DNA of 64,000 bases, taken from contig NZ_CP043568.1 of NCBI RefSeq assembly GCF_014076415.1, positions 4,774,001-4,838,000 of the forward strand, read 5' to 3'. This document shows positions 46,416-55,848 of the stretch, in pieces. Every line of letters begins with the position of its first letter. Position 1 is the stretch's first letter. Source of the stretch: Comamonas testosteroni (GTDB taxonomy: Bacteria; Pseudomonadota; Gammaproteobacteria; Burkholderiales; Burkholderiaceae_C). Made by a program: the position numbers and the translations under genes. Below the pieces are notes generated by a model. The model saw nothing but the letters and a program-made list of their open reading frames with translations, had not been told where the DNA came from and searched no databases.

Positions 46416-47702
46416 ATGGCGGCAGTGCAGTTCTCTCCCACCCTCCCCCCCAGTCTTGCCGAAGCAGAGCGGCAGAACTCCGTAGGCCCGAGCTCCAGCA
46501 TCGGGCAGACCGGCCTGCTGCTCAGCGGCGGCGGCGCCCGGGCTGCCTATCAGGTCGGCGTGCTGGCCGCCATCGCCGAGCTGCGCCGCGCTCGCGGTCT
46601 GCAGCATGGCCCCAATCCCTTTCCAGTGCTTGCAGGCACATCGGCAGGCGCCATCAATGTCGCAGCCCTGGCTTGCCATGCCGATGCCTTTGACAGCGCA
46701 GTGCGGCGCATGCTGCATGTCTGGGGCCATATGCATACCGAGCAAATCTACAAGGCCGACTCGCTCAGCGTGCTGCGCAGCGGAGCACGCTGGCTGACGC
46801 TGTTGTCGCTGGGCTGGGCGCTGGCCCGCTGGAGCCGCATGCGCCCGCGCTCGCTGCTGGACAATACTCCGCTGAAAACCCTGATGAACAGCGGCCTCAT
46901 GCCTTTCGAGCGCATTCCACAGCTCATCGACAGCGGTCATCTGCACGCCCTTGCCATCACCGCATCCAGCTACAGCAGCGGTCAGCACATCACTTTCTTT
47001 CAGACCCGCGAGGCCCTGAGCCCCTGGGTGCGCGACCAGCGCAAGGCCGTGCAGACCCTGCTGACCGCCGACCACCTGCTGGCCTCGTCGGCCCTGCCCT
47101 TCATCTTTCCAGCCATACCGCTGCCCATGGACGGACATCTCGAGCATTTCGGCGACGGCTCCATGCGCCAGACTGCGCCCCTGGCCCCAGCGATTCATCT
47201 AGGTGCCAGCAAACTGCTGGTCGTCGGCGCGGGCAGACGCCACGAGCCTGTGAGCAGCCAGCCGCAGGTCGATGCCAGCTATCCCACTCTGGCCCAGGTG
47301 GCCGGGCACGCGCTGTCCAGCATTTTTCTGGACACGCTGGCTGTGGACATAGAGCGTGCCGAACGCATCAATCACACACTGAGCCTGATTTCACCGGCAG
47401 AGCGCATTCACAGCCGGCTGCGCCCTATCGAGGTACTGGCCATCACCCCCAGCGAGCGCATCGACGATATTGCCACGCGCCACATCGACAAGCTGCCGCG
47501 GCCGGTGCGCACCCTGCTGGCCACGCTGGGCGTGCGCGCCGGCACGGGCAACCCCATGCGCGATGGCGCGCTGGCGAGCTACCTGCTGTTTGAGCAAGGC
47601 TATACCCGTGAACTGATAGCACTGGGCCGCAAAGACGCGCTGGCCCGAAGTGAGGAGCTGTGCGCCTTCCTGGGTTGGCCTCAAGAATGTAACAAATGTT
47701 AA
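46416..47702 (+). CDS. Patatin-like phospholipase
   Basis: 428 residues. Patatin fold with the oxyanion loop LLLSGGGARAAYQVGVL, the nucleophile serine in LAGTSAGAINVAAL (GxSxG) and the catalytic Asp in HFGDGSMRQTAPLAPA (DGS). It hydrolyses acyl chains of phospholipids or neutral lipids. No signal peptide is visible, so a cytoplasmic or membrane-peripheral enzyme is likely, although some relatives are secreted by type V systems (no beta-barrel domain here). Stand-alone gene. Confidence 0.93.
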   Translation: MAAVQFSPTLPPSLAEAERQNSVGPSSSIGQTGLLLSGGGARAAYQVGVLAAIAELRRARGLQHGPNPFPVLAGTSAGAINVAALACHADAFDSAVRRMLHVWGHMHTEQIYKADSLSVLRSGARWLTLLSLGWALARWSRMRPRSLLDNTPLKTLMNSGLMPFERIPQLIDSGHLHALAITASSYSSGQHITFFQTREALSPWVRDQRKAVQTLLTADHLLASSALPFIFPAIPLPMDGHLEHFGDGSMRQTAPLAPAIHLGASKLLVVGAGRRHEPVSSQPQVDASYPTLAQVAGHALSSIFLDTLAVDIERAERINHTLSLISPAERIHSRLRPIEVLAITPSERIDDIATRHIDKLPRPVRTLLATLGVRAGTGNPMRDGALASYLLFEQGYTRELIALGRKDALARSEELCAFLGWPQECNKC

Positions 47703-47777
47703 TGATGCGAAAGAAACCAGGCAAATGATGCGTGAGACACTTTGCATGATCTGCATCATCTTTTCTACAACCGCCTA

Positions 47778-49523
47778 GTGACTCCATCCCCACAGCCCAT
47801 CCGCGCTTCCAAATCGCTCAAGCTTTCGCTGATCCTGCCTTTTGTTGCCCTGATTGCGCTGCTGACATCGGCCCTGGGCATGCTCTGGTACTGGACAGGC
47901 AGCAACACGGTGTCCGCCTTGTCCGAGCAGGTGATGGAAGAGAAAGCAGAGCGTATCGCGCTGATCGTGGATCGCCACCTGTACCCGTCCAGCGCCGTGC
48001 TGGAGGCTGCGTTTCCCAGCGGCCAGCCCGTAGCTGCCGATATCCGCGAACATATTCCCGACCTGATCTCCCGGCTGTGGGTGGCGACCTCGCTGCATAC
48101 CCGGCCCAATGACTATGTGTACTACGCCAATATCGCGGGCCAGGGCATTGCTCTCAAGCGAGTGGCTCCAGAGCTGGGCCAGTTGCGCCTCAAGACTCAA
48201 CCCGGCGAGCACCGCAGCTACTTCAAGGTCGCCGGCATGCATGCCGAGCCGATCTACGAATCCACCGAAACCAATCTGTTCGAGCCGCGCCAGCGCCCCT
48301 GGTTCAAGCTTGCGGCAGAGTCGGCCGATGTGATCTGGACTCCTGCCTATATCGACTTCAGTGCCAAGGACCTGGTGCTCACGCGCGCACGCCGCATTCT
48401 CTCCAGCAAGGGCAGTCTCGAGGGTGTGGTTGCCACTGATATTTCGCTTCGCGCGCTCAACGAATTCGTCAACCGATTGCACCTGAGCGAACATGGCCGA
48501 GCCTTCATCATCGAGGCCGACGGCTCCCTGATCGCCGCCACCGGCATGCCCAACATCCACCGGCGCGAGGACGGCAAGCTGGAGCGCATGAGCGTCGCCA
48601 ACAGCCAGGACCCGCTGATTCAGGCGGTGTACGACAGAATCCAGGGTGCCTTCCAGTCCTCGCCGTCCAGCGGCGCCCCCGGCACGGCCCTGCTCGAGGA
48701 TGACAGGCACAACCATATTCGCATTGCCTACCGGCGTCTGAGCAATGGAGCCGGTCAGGACTGGATGGCCGTGGTGGCCGTACCGCACAAGGACATGCTG
48801 GCCGGCGTCTACCGCCATATGGCCCTGGTGGGCAGTCTGGGCTTGCTGGCCCTGGTCGTGGCAGTCGTCATCGGAACCCGCATCTTCGGTGCCGTGGCCA
48901 ACGATATGCGCTCGCTGACCCGCGCCGTGCGCAGCGTGGGCCAGGGCGAGATCGACACGCCGATCGAAGTGCAGCGCCGCGATGAAATTGGCGAGCTGGC
49001 CCACAATTTCCACCGCATGCGTCACAGCCTGTTTACCGATCCACTGACCGGAGCCAGCAACCGCAGCGCACTGCAGCATATTCTGACCACACTCACCCGC
49101 CCCCTGCCCGGCCAGAACATGGCCGCCCCATTCGCCCTGCTGTTTGTGGACCTGGACCGTTTCAAGCCGCTCAATGACCGCTGGGGCCATGACAACGGCG
49201 ATCTGGCACTGGCCGAGATCAGCCTGCGCCTGCGCAATCTGCTGCGCCCCGACGATGTCGTTGCCCGCCTGGGCGGTGACGAGTTCATCCTCATCCTGCG
49301 CGGCGTCAGCGACGAGGAGCAGGTACAGGCCGTGCGCCTGAAGATAGAGCATGCGCTGCAACAGCCGCTGGGCACGCTCCAAGGCATTCCCGAGGGCGAA
49401 GCCGTGACCGTGGGCGCATCCGTGGGGCAGGCTCTGTATCCCAGAGATGCCCAGGATGCGCAAAGCCTGCTCAAGGTGGCCGACCAGGACATGTATCGCA
49501 ACAAAAGGCCTTCGGTGGGCTGA
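47778..49523 (+). CDS. Diguanylate cyclase with dCache sensor, HAMP and GGDEF domains
   Basis: About 581 residues. An N-terminal transmembrane helix (LILPFVALIALLTSALGMLW), a periplasmic dCache-like sensor (about 35-320, with RQRPWFKLAAESADVIWTPA), a second helix (LGLLALVVAVVIGTRIFG), HAMP (residues about 360-415) and GGDEF (about 420-580). The active site is RLGGDEFILIL near residue 498. An RPDD motif five residues upstream is a canonical inhibitory I-site. So it should make c-di-GMP under product control in response to a periplasmic ligand. The start is uncertain: GTG at 47778 or TTG at 47742, neither with a good ribosome-binding site. Confidence 0.92.
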   Translation: MTPSPQPIRASKSLKLSLILPFVALIALLTSALGMLWYWTGSNTVSALSEQVMEEKAERIALIVDRHLYPSSAVLEAAFPSGQPVAADIREHIPDLISRLWVATSLHTRPNDYVYYANIAGQGIALKRVAPELGQLRLKTQPGEHRSYFKVAGMHAEPIYESTETNLFEPRQRPWFKLAAESADVIWTPAYIDFSAKDLVLTRARRILSSKGSLEGVVATDISLRALNEFVNRLHLSEHGRAFIIEADGSLIAATGMPNIHRREDGKLERMSVANSQDPLIQAVYDRIQGAFQSSPSSGAPGTALLEDDRHNHIRIAYRRLSNGAGQDWMAVVAVPHKDMLAGVYRHMALVGSLGLLALVVAVVIGTRIFGAVANDMRSLTRAVRSVGQGEIDTPIEVQRRDEIGELAHNFHRMRHSLFTDPLTGASNRSALQHILTTLTRPLPGQNMAAPFALLFVDLDRFKPLNDRWGHDNGDLALAEISLRLRNLLRPDDVVARLGGDEFILILRGVSDEEQVQAVRLKIEHALQQPLGTLQGIPEGEAVTVGASVGQALYPRDAQDAQSLLKVADQDMYRNKRPSVG

Positions 49524-49581
49524 ACGCAGCCGAAGGCTATCGCTCCCAATATTGAAGCTGACAACGCTTTTTATACATAGA

Positions 49582-49616
49582 ATTTTTATAGTTTTAATAT
49601 AGAAAACTATAAAAAT
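49582..49616. repeat. AT-rich perfect 14-bp inverted repeat upstream of metG
   Basis: ATTTTTATAGTTTT and AAAACTATAAAAAT are perfect complements separated by 7 nt. The repeat lies in an about 70-bp very AT-rich tract in an otherwise GC-rich 230-bp spacer between the diguanylate cyclase gene and metG. It could end the upstream transcript (U-rich on both strands), or be a member of a small AT-rich palindrome family; AGCTATAAAAAA follows shortly after. Confidence 0.75.
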
Positions 49617-49753
49617 AATGCGAAATTAGCTATAAAAAACAAAGCAACCGCCGTTCCCGAACGATCTCGGCGGGCGCCGCAGCAAAACCCGCGCCCGCAG
49701 CCTGGAGCCAAGCCCTTCTAGAATGACGGGTTCTCTGTGAAAGCTGTTTCCTC

Positions 49754-51913
49754 ATGACCGCACGCAAACTATTCGTCACCACCGCCCTGCCGTACGCCAA
49801 CGGCAACTTCCACATCGGCCACATCATGGAATACATCCAGGCCGACACCTGGGTGCGTGCGCAGCGAATGCAGGGCAATGCGGTCAACTTCGTGGGCGCC
49901 GACGACGCCCACGGCGCCCCCATCATGATTGCCGCCGAAAAGGCCGGCAAGACGCCCCAGCAGTTCGTGGCCGACATCGCAGCCGGCCGCAAGCAGTACC
50001 TCGACGGCTTCCACATCGCCTTCGACAACTGGAGCAACACCGACAGCGCCGAAAACCACGAGCTGTCCAAGCAGATCTATCTGGACCTGAAGAAGGCCGG
50101 CTTCATCGAAACCCGCACCATCGAGCAGTTCTTCGATCCAGAGAAGAACATGTTCCTGCCCGACCGCTTCATCAAGGGCGAATGCCCGCGCTGCCACGCC
50201 AAGGATCAGTACGGCGACAACTGCGAAGTCTGCAGCTCGGTCTACGCACCCACCGACCTCATCAACCCGTTCTCGGCCCTGTCTGGCGCCACGCCGGTGA
50301 TGAAGTCATCCGAGCATTTCTTCTTCAAGCTCTCCGACCCACGCGCCGTAGAATTCCTGACCGAATGGACGCAGAACGGCAAGCATGTGCAGCCCGAAGT
50401 GGCAGCCAAGATCAAGGAATGGTTCGGCGTGCGCACCAACCCCGACGGCTCGACCAGCGAAGGCCTGGACGACTGGGACATCAGCCGCGACGCGCCCTAT
50501 TTCGGCATCGAAATTCCCGATGCGCCGGGCAAGTACTTCTATGTCTGGCTGGATGCGCCCGTGGGCTATCTGGCATCGCTCAAGGAACTGCTCAACCGAC
50601 GCGGCGAAGACTACGACGCCTACATGGCCGACCCCGACCTGGAGCAGTACCACTTCATCGGCAAGGACATCATCACCTTCCACACGCTGTTCTGGCCCGC
50701 CATGCTCAAGTTCAGCGGCCGCAAGACGCCGACCAGGATCTGCGTGCACGGCTTCATGACCGTGAACAACGGCGAGAAAATGAGCAAGAGCCGCGGCACC
50801 GGCCTCGATCCGCTCAAGTACCTGTCGCTCAAGATGAACCCCGAGTGGCTGCGCTACTACCTGGGCGCCAAGCTCAATGGCAAGAACGAAGACATCGACT
50901 TCAATCCCGAAGACTTCATGCTGCGCGTCAACTCCGACCTGATCGGCAAGTACGTCAACATCGCTTCGCGCGCTGCAGGCTTTATCAGCAAGCGCTTTGA
51001 CGGCAGGCTGGGTCATGTAAGCGAAGACGGCCAGGCCCTGCTGGCCGCGCTGCGCGAACAGCAAGCCGCCATCGTCGCCGCCTACGAAGGCCGCGACTCG
51101 GCCCGCGCTGCGCGCGAGATCATGCTGCTGTGCGACAAGGTCAACAGCTATGTGGACGCCAACAAGCCCTGGGAACTGGCCAAGAAGGAAGGCATGGATG
51201 CCCGCCTGCACGATGTGTGCACGACCTGCATCGAAGCCTTCCGCATCCTGACCATCTACCTGAGCCCCATCCTGCCCGGCGTGGCCGCAGAAGTGGCACG
51301 ATTCCTCATCGTGCCGCCCGAGAGCTTTGCCGACGTGGTCAAGCCCCTGGGCGCGGGCCACCAGATCGGCATCTACCAGCATCTGATGCAGCGCGTCGAT
51401 CCCAAGCAGCTCGAAGCCCTGTTTGAAGCGCCATCTTCTGCAGGCTCGGGCCAGGCAGCCCCCGCAGCCGAACCCGCCAAAGCCGAGAAAAAGGCCGCCA
51501 AGAAGGCCGAGCCCGTGATCGACCCCAATGCCCCCGGCGGTGAGCCGCTGGCCGAGACCATCAGCATCGACGACTTTGCCAAGGTCGATCTGCGCATCGC
51601 CAGGATTCTGGAATGCAGGGCGGTTGAAGGCTCGACCAAGCTGCTGCAGCTGACGCTGGATGTGGGCGAGAAGGACGAGAACGGCCAGCCCAGGACCCGC
51701 AATGTGTTCAGCGGCATCAGCAGCATGTACCAGCCCGAGCAGTTGCAGGGCAAGCTGACGGTGATGGTGGCCAATCTGGCACCACGCAAGATGAAGTTCG
51801 GCCTGTCCGAAGGCATGGTGCTGGCCGCCAGCCACGCCGACGAGAAGGCCCACCCCGGCATCTATGTGCTGGAACCCTTCCCCGGCGCCATGCCCGGCAT
51901 GCGGATTCATTGA
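49754..51913 (+). CDS. metG: Methionyl-tRNA synthetase
   Basis: 719 residues, full length. It charges tRNA-Met in the cytoplasm. Class I signature HIGH at residues 20-23 ([14 protein letters not shown]), zinc knuckle region [17 protein letters not shown], and KMSKS at about residue 342 ([16 protein letters not shown]). The anticodon-binding helices follow. An Ala/Lys/Pro-rich linker leads to a C-terminal Trbp111-type tRNA-binding domain ([21 protein letters not shown]) used for dimerisation. Start ATG at 49754. Confidence 0.98.
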   Translation: MTARKLFVTTALPYANGNFHIGHIMEYIQADTWVRAQRMQGNAVNFVGADDAHGAPIMIAAEKAGKTPQQFVADIAAGRKQYLDGFHIAFDNWSNTDSAENHELSKQIYLDLKKAGFIETRTIEQFFDPEKNMFLPDRFIKGECPRCHAKDQYGDNCEVCSSVYAPTDLINPFSALSGATPVMKSSEHFFFKLSDPRAVEFLTEWTQNGKHVQPEVAAKIKEWFGVRTNPDGSTSEGLDDWDISRDAPYFGIEIPDAPGKYFYVWLDAPVGYLASLKELLNRRGEDYDAYMADPDLEQYHFIGKDIITFHTLFWPAMLKFSGRKTPTRICVHGFMTVNNGEKMSKSRGTGLDPLKYLSLKMNPEWLRYYLGAKLNGKNEDIDFNPEDFMLRVNSDLIGKYVNIASRAAGFISKRFDGRLGHVSEDGQALLAALREQQAAIVAAYEGRDSARAAREIMLLCDKVNSYVDANKPWELAKKEGMDARLHDVCTTCIEAFRILTIYLSPILPGVAAEVARFLIVPPESFADVVKPLGAGHQIGIYQHLMQRVDPKQLEALFEAPSSAGSGQAAPAAEPAKAEKKAAKKAEPVIDPNAPGGEPLAETISIDDFAKVDLRIARILECRAVEGSTKLLQLTLDVGEKDENGQPRTRNVFSGISSMYQPEQLQGKLTVMVANLAPRKMKFGLSEGMVLAASHADEKAHPGIYVLEPFPGAMPGMRIH

Positions 51914-51922
51914 TCTCATGAT

Positions 51923-52006
51923 CCCCCCTGAGTCGCCTTCGGCTCCGTCCCCCCGGGGGGACGACACCTTCGCCGCGAGGCGGCGGGGCCGCCTCAGGCC
52001 CTTGCT
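51923..52006 (+). repeat. GC-rich stop-proximal intergenic repeat, copy 2
   Basis: It begins CCCCCCTGAGTCGC 9 nt after the metG stop, in the metG orientation, with GTCCCCCCGGGGGGACGAC at its centre and CGCCGCGAGGCGGCGG further on. It is followed directly by the small lipoprotein gene. Same family as copies at 611, 54338, 57185, 57837 and 62943. Confidence 0.85.
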
Positions 52007-52037
52007 CGCAGCCCCCGAGCTGGGCTCTTCCCTTTGC

Positions 52038-52379
52038 ATGCCCCGCAAGCTCCCGCGCTTCCTGGCCCTGGGGGCTTTTTGCTTCAGCCTGGCGCTCCCG
52101 GGCTGCACCGTGATCGCCGTCACCGGCACCGCCATCAGCGTGACGGCCGGGGCCGTGGGTCTGGCCGCCGATGCCGCCATCGGCACGGCCAAGATCGTGG
52201 GCAAGGGCGTGGGCAAGGCTGCCGATGCCATGATGGATGACGACCCACCCGATACCAGCGGCGTGAATATTCGCTACCGCGATCCCTCGGCCACCGCTCC
52301 CACAGCGGCAGAAATGCCGGCAGCGACCGCCAACACCACGCCCTCCGCGCCCTCTGACGGACTGCCGCAGCAATACTGA
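52038..52379 (+). CDS. Small lipoprotein, hypothetical
   Basis: 113 residues. The N-terminus is a lipoprotein signal (FLALGAFCFSLALPGC, lipobox LPGC at about residues 20-23). It is followed by a Gly/Ala/Val-rich hydrophobic stretch (VTAGAVGLAADAAIGTAKIV) like those of NF038104-type membrane lipoproteins, and a Pro/Ala/Thr-rich tail. Start ATG at 52038; the frame is open back into the repeat but without a usable start. A terminator follows. Function unknown. Confidence 0.7.
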   Translation: MPRKLPRFLALGAFCFSLALPGCTVIAVTGTAISVTAGAVGLAADAAIGTAKIVGKGVGKAADAMMDDDPPDTSGVNIRYRDPSATAPTAAEMPAATANTTPSAPSDGLPQQY

Positions 52380-52404
52380 AGAACCGCCTGCAACCTTTCA
52401 CAGG

Positions 52405-52449
52405 AAACCGCATCGTGCTACATATAAGATAGCGAAATGCGGTTTTTTT
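52405..52449 (+). terminator. Probable rho-independent terminator
   Basis: A nine-base stem, AAACCGCAT / ATGCGGTTT, with a 23-nt loop and a following run of T (seven in a row including the stem end). It lies 26 nt after the lipoprotein gene. The long loop lowers confidence. Confidence 0.65.
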
Positions 52450-52704
52450 CATGACCTCGCGCGCCCTCGCAAGCACAAGCGCAGTGCATAACTAAATAAC
52501 CAATAACTTCCTGTTACACCACCGGGATATTGAGCTTGTCAGAGCTGGCCCGCTTCCTAGAATCCGACTCCATCAGCTCTGCCTGCGCCGCCCCTGCCCA
52601 GAAGAATGCCCGACATTCGCCACACATAACAAAGGCCGCGCACATTCAGGCATCGAGGTCATAAATCCCCCACGCGGCCTTGCGTGGGGACAACGGGAGG
52701 CCCC
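52450..52704. other. Upstream region of the sulfide-oxidation genes, with 5'-leader hairpin
   Basis: Mostly featureless AT-moderate sequence that should hold the promoter of the operon starting at 52705. A perfect 8-bp hairpin CCCCACGC-N6-GCGTGGGG is at 52668-52689, five bases before the GGGAGG ribosome-binding site (52695-52700). It could influence access to that site. Confidence 0.5.
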
Positions 52705-53049
52705 ATGCGATCGAAACCCTTGCTCACTTCGGCGCGCTCTGCGCTATGGCTGGCTTTTGCCCTGGCAGCGCCGCTGCCCGGCCTGGCCAGCTCTGCCGCA
52801 ACCTCTTTGCGTGTGCAGGATGTGGCCGTGCTGGCTGCCAGCTGCGCCAACTGCCACGGCCCGGACGGCCGCTCCACGGGCGTCATTCCTCCGCTGCGCG
52901 GTCTGCCTGAGGCTCATCTGCTGCAGCGCCTGCAGGCCTTCAAGGCCGGCACCGCCAAGGACGCCACCGTCATGACCCGTCTGGCCAAGGGCTACGACGA
53001 TGAGCAACTCAAAGCGCTGGCCCAGTGGTTCAGCAAGAAGGGCCAGTAA
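52705..53049 (+). CDS. Monohaem cytochrome c, subunit of flavocytochrome c sulfide dehydrogenase
   Basis: 114 residues. Sec signal peptide (SALWLAFALAAPLPGLASSA), haem motif CANCH at about residues 50-54, and a Met ligand likely in DATVMTRLAKGY. Class I cytochrome c of about 10 kDa. It lies immediately before the FCSD flavoprotein gene (the stop is followed directly by the next ATG), so it is the electron-accepting cytochrome subunit (FccA/SoxE type) of a periplasmic sulfide dehydrogenase. Confidence 0.9.
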   Translation: MRSKPLLTSARSALWLAFALAAPLPGLASSAATSLRVQDVAVLAASCANCHGPDGRSTGVIPPLRGLPEAHLLQRLQAFKAGTAKDATVMTRLAKGYDDEQLKALAQWFSKKGQ

Positions 53050-54327
53050 ATGCAGATCAATCGTCGTCAAATTCTCGGTGGTGCCGCCGCCGGCGCAGCC
53101 AGCTTCGCCGTGCCCGCCATCGTGCAGGCCAAGGCAGCTTCGGCCCATGTGGTCGTGATCGGCGGCGGCTTTGGCGGAGCCACGGCTGCGCGCTATCTGC
53201 GCCAGTTCGCGCCGCATATCCAGGTCACGCTGGTGGAGCCGGCCGAGCGCTTCCATACCTGCCCCTTCTCCAATCTGTACCTGGCCGGCCTGCGCAGCTG
53301 GGACAGCATAGGCCACGGATACGGCGGTCTGCGCAAGGCCGGCGTGAACGTGGTCCATGCAAGTGCCGACCAGGTCCTGACCGACTCCAGGCGCGTGCTG
53401 CTGTCCAACGGTCAGGCGCTGAGCTATGACAAGCTGGTGCTCTCGCCCGGCATCGACATGCGCTGGAATGCATTGGAGGGCTATGACGAGGCGGCCGCGC
53501 AGCTCGCCCCCCATGCCTGGAAGGCCGGAGCGCAGACCCAGCTGCTCAAGAAGCAGCTCGAAGCCATGCCCGACGGCGGCAAGTTCGTGATGGTCATCCC
53601 TGCCAACCCTTTCCGCTGCCCGCCCGGCCCCTACGAGCGCGCGGCCATGGTGGCCCACTACCTCAAGCAGCACAAACCAAAGTCCAAGATTCTGCTGCTG
53701 GACGACAAGGATGCCTTCTCCAAGCAAGGTCTGTTCATCCAGGGCTGGAAGGCGCTTTATGGCGACATGATCGAATGGGTCAAGCAGGCCGATGACGGCA
53801 AGGTCACACGCGTGGATGCCAAGAACCTGGAAGTGGAAACCGCGTTCGGCACCAGGCACAAGGCCGATGTGCTCAACGTCATCCCGCCCCAGAAGGCCGG
53901 CTTTATCGCCGACCGCGCCGGCGTGACCAACGCCAGCGGCTGGGTGCCCGTCAAGCCAGAGTCCTTTGAATCCACCCAGGTCCGGCATGTCTATGTGCTG
54001 GGCGACGCCACGATTGCGGCGCCCATGCCCAAGTCCGGCTTTGCCGCCAATACGCAAGGCAAGGTGGCTGCTGCCGCGATTGCCGCCGAGCTGAGCGGCA
54101 GCCCCCTGCCTGCAGCGGCCTTTGCCAACACCTGCTACAGCCTGATCGGCACCGACTACGGCATTTCCGTGGCCGGCGTCTACCGCACGGCAGCGGGCAA
54201 GCTGATTGAAGTGCCCGACTCCGGCGGCGTGAGCCCCATGAACGGCGATGCCGCCTTCCGCAAGGCCGAGGCCGACTACGGCGCAGCCTGGTACAAGGCG
54301 ATCAGCGCGGATATCTGGGGTGGGTGA
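53050..54327 (+). CDS. Sulfide dehydrogenase flavoprotein (FCSD, FccB/SoxF)
   Basis: 425 residues. A Tat signal ([20 protein letters not shown]) precedes an FAD-binding Rossmann motif ([17 protein letters not shown]). The three FCSD cysteines are present: Cys about 71 in [11 protein letters not shown] (covalent FAD attachment), Cys about 190 in [13 protein letters not shown], and Cys about 362 in [10 protein letters not shown]; the last two form the redox disulfide that handles sulfide. The C-terminal FCSD dimerisation domain is present. It oxidises sulfide to sulfur or polysulfide in the periplasm and reduces the neighbouring cytochrome. Confidence 0.94.
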   Translation: MQINRRQILGGAAAGAASFAVPAIVQAKAASAHVVVIGGGFGGATAARYLRQFAPHIQVTLVEPAERFHTCPFSNLYLAGLRSWDSIGHGYGGLRKAGVNVVHASADQVLTDSRRVLLSNGQALSYDKLVLSPGIDMRWNALEGYDEAAAQLAPHAWKAGAQTQLLKKQLEAMPDGGKFVMVIPANPFRCPPGPYERAAMVAHYLKQHKPKSKILLLDDKDAFSKQGLFIQGWKALYGDMIEWVKQADDGKVTRVDAKNLEVETAFGTRHKADVLNVIPPQKAGFIADRAGVTNASGWVPVKPESFESTQVRHVYVLGDATIAAPMPKSGFAANTQGKVAAAAIAAELSGSPLPAAAFANTCYSLIGTDYGISVAGVYRTAAGKLIEVPDSGGVSPMNGDAAFRKAEADYGAAWYKAISADIWGG

Positions 54328-54337
54328 ATAGAGGCTT

Positions 54338-54430
54338 CCCCCTGAGGCGCTGACGCACCTTCCCCCTTCTCTCGTGGCGCTTCGCTTGCGGGAAGGGGGA
54401 CGCCGGCTTTGCTGCGGGGCGGCCCTTGCT
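54338..54430 (+). repeat. GC-rich stop-proximal intergenic repeat, copy 3
   Basis: It begins CCCCCTGAGGCGCTGACGC 10 nt after the FCSD stop and ends TTTGCTGCGGGGCGGCCCTTGC, with an extra hairpin GCGCTTCGCTTGCGGG inside. Longest of the six copies. A further partial copy starts around 54544 (CCCTGAGGCGCTGACGCGCC). Together with the duplicated gene start at 54516 these fill the 312-bp spacer before the YeeE gene. Confidence 0.82.
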
Positions 54431-54515
54431 CGCCAGCCCGAGCGAAGGTTCACGCTTCATGCGTCTGGTGCCAATCTCTGCCACCCGCCCTCATCTGCTT
54501 TATTGAACGACTGAT

Positions 54516-54557
54516 ATGTTGTTGTGGTCTGTTTGTTTGCTGGCCCTGAGGCGCTGA
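54516..54557 (+). pseudogene. Truncated duplicate of the YeeE-gene start (13-codon remnant or leader ORF)
   Basis: The 31 bases at 54513-54543 repeat, with few changes, the 54637-54668 start of the transporter gene (shared GATATGTTGTTGTGGTCTG). The copy encodes MLLWSVCLLALRR and then stops inside a partial GC-rich repeat. It looks like a duplication broken by repeat insertion; translation as a leader peptide is possible but unsupported by a clear ribosome-binding site. Confidence 0.6.
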
Positions 54558-54639
54558 CGCGCCCTCCCCAGCGCGTCCCAAGCCGGCAGCAGCCGTATTT
54601 CAAGGCGGCGCTGCCGCTTGCCTTGCTTGAGTCATCGAT

Positions 54640-55662
54640 ATGTTGTTGTGGTCTGTTTTTCTGCTGGGCATGGCCTTCGGCGTCGCCGCGCGGCTGGGGC
54701 GTTTCTGTCTGCTGCGCGGGCTGCGCCAGCAAATGGGGCGAGATACCGAAGTCGCTGCGGGCCAGGCACCTGCATTGCAGGCCTTTGCCCTGGCATTGGC
54801 CGTGGCCTTGCTGGCCTCCCAGGGGCTGCAGGCTCTGGGAATGCTCGATCTGAGCCAGGCCGCCATTGCGCGGCCCAGCTTCTCCATGGCTGGCGTGCTG
54901 ATAGGTGGTTTGCTGTTTGGCGTCGGCATGGTGCTGGCCCGCGCCTGCGGGGCGCGCTCTCTGGTACTGCTGGCGGGCGGCAATCTGCGCTCTCTGATCA
55001 CCCTGGTGTTTCTGGCGCTGGGCGCGCAACTGGCCATGACCGGTGTGCTGACGCCTCTGCGCCTGTGGCTGCAGGCCCTCGCCCCCCTCACGCTGGCCCA
55101 GGCCACCCTGCCCGCCTATCTGTCTTCCCTGAATAGATGGCTGCTGACGCTTGGGCTGGCCTTGCTGCTGCTGGCCTACGCCCTGCTGCGTCCCGGCCTG
55201 CGCCAAAGCCGCTTGCAGTGGGGCAGCGCGTTGCTCATAGGCCTGCTGGTGGCTGCCGGCTGGTGGCTGACTGCGCATATCGGGGTCGATGAGTTCGAGC
55301 CGGCCCGCCTCACCTCGCTAAGCTTCATCGGCCCGATTGCCGAGGCCCTGCTCTATCTGCAACTGTCCGTGGGACGCGAGCCCGGCATAGGCCTGGCGCT
55401 GACGGCGGGCGTGCTCTCCGGTGCCTTTCTCGCAGCCCTTGGCAGCCGCACTGCGCGCTGGGAGGGCTTTGACAGCACCAGCCGCCTGGCAGCCAGCGCC
55501 GGTGGCGGCCTGCTGATGGGAGTTGGCGGCGTGCTGGCCGCAGGCTGCTCCATTGGTCAGGGGCTGAGCGGGCTGTCCACGCTGTCGCTGGCCAGTTTTG
55601 CGGCCGTTGCCGGCATCCTGCTCGGAGCGCTTCTCAGCCTGCGCCTGCTGCGCCAGCAATAG
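54640..55662 (+). CDS. YeeE/YedE family membrane transporter (sulfur compound uptake)
   Basis: 340 residues, about nine hydrophobic helices. The family cysteines are in VLARACGARSLVLLAGGN and VLAAGCSIGQGLSGLS, the two inverted-repeat halves that pass thiosulfate in TsuA-type proteins. It is an inner-membrane importer or exporter of thiosulfate or a similar sulfur species. Its position between two FCSD-type flavoproteins and upstream of soxYZ supports a sulfur role. Start ATG at 54640; an earlier duplicated start lies 124 bp upstream. Confidence 0.87.
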   Translation: MLLWSVFLLGMAFGVAARLGRFCLLRGLRQQMGRDTEVAAGQAPALQAFALALAVALLASQGLQALGMLDLSQAAIARPSFSMAGVLIGGLLFGVGMVLARACGARSLVLLAGGNLRSLITLVFLALGAQLAMTGVLTPLRLWLQALAPLTLAQATLPAYLSSLNRWLLTLGLALLLLAYALLRPGLRQSRLQWGSALLIGLLVAAGWWLTAHIGVDEFEPARLTSLSFIGPIAEALLYLQLSVGREPGIGLALTAGVLSGAFLAALGSRTARWEGFDSTSRLAASAGGGLLMGVGGVLAAGCSIGQGLSGLSTLSLASFAAVAGILLGALLSLRLLRQQ

Positions 55663-55848
55663 CGCTGGCTTCGCTTGGGTATTCGCCGATTCCGGATCAG
55701 GGCCTGCTCCTAGAATCTCCAGCCACCAGCTCTGCTTGTGCCGCGTGTCGGCTGAGAGGCAATCCCATCGCGCTGCGCCCAAGCTTGCTTCCCTCCCCCG
55801 AATCCCGGGCCTCGATCAGGCCCCATTCTCATTAAAGGAGCAATGCTC

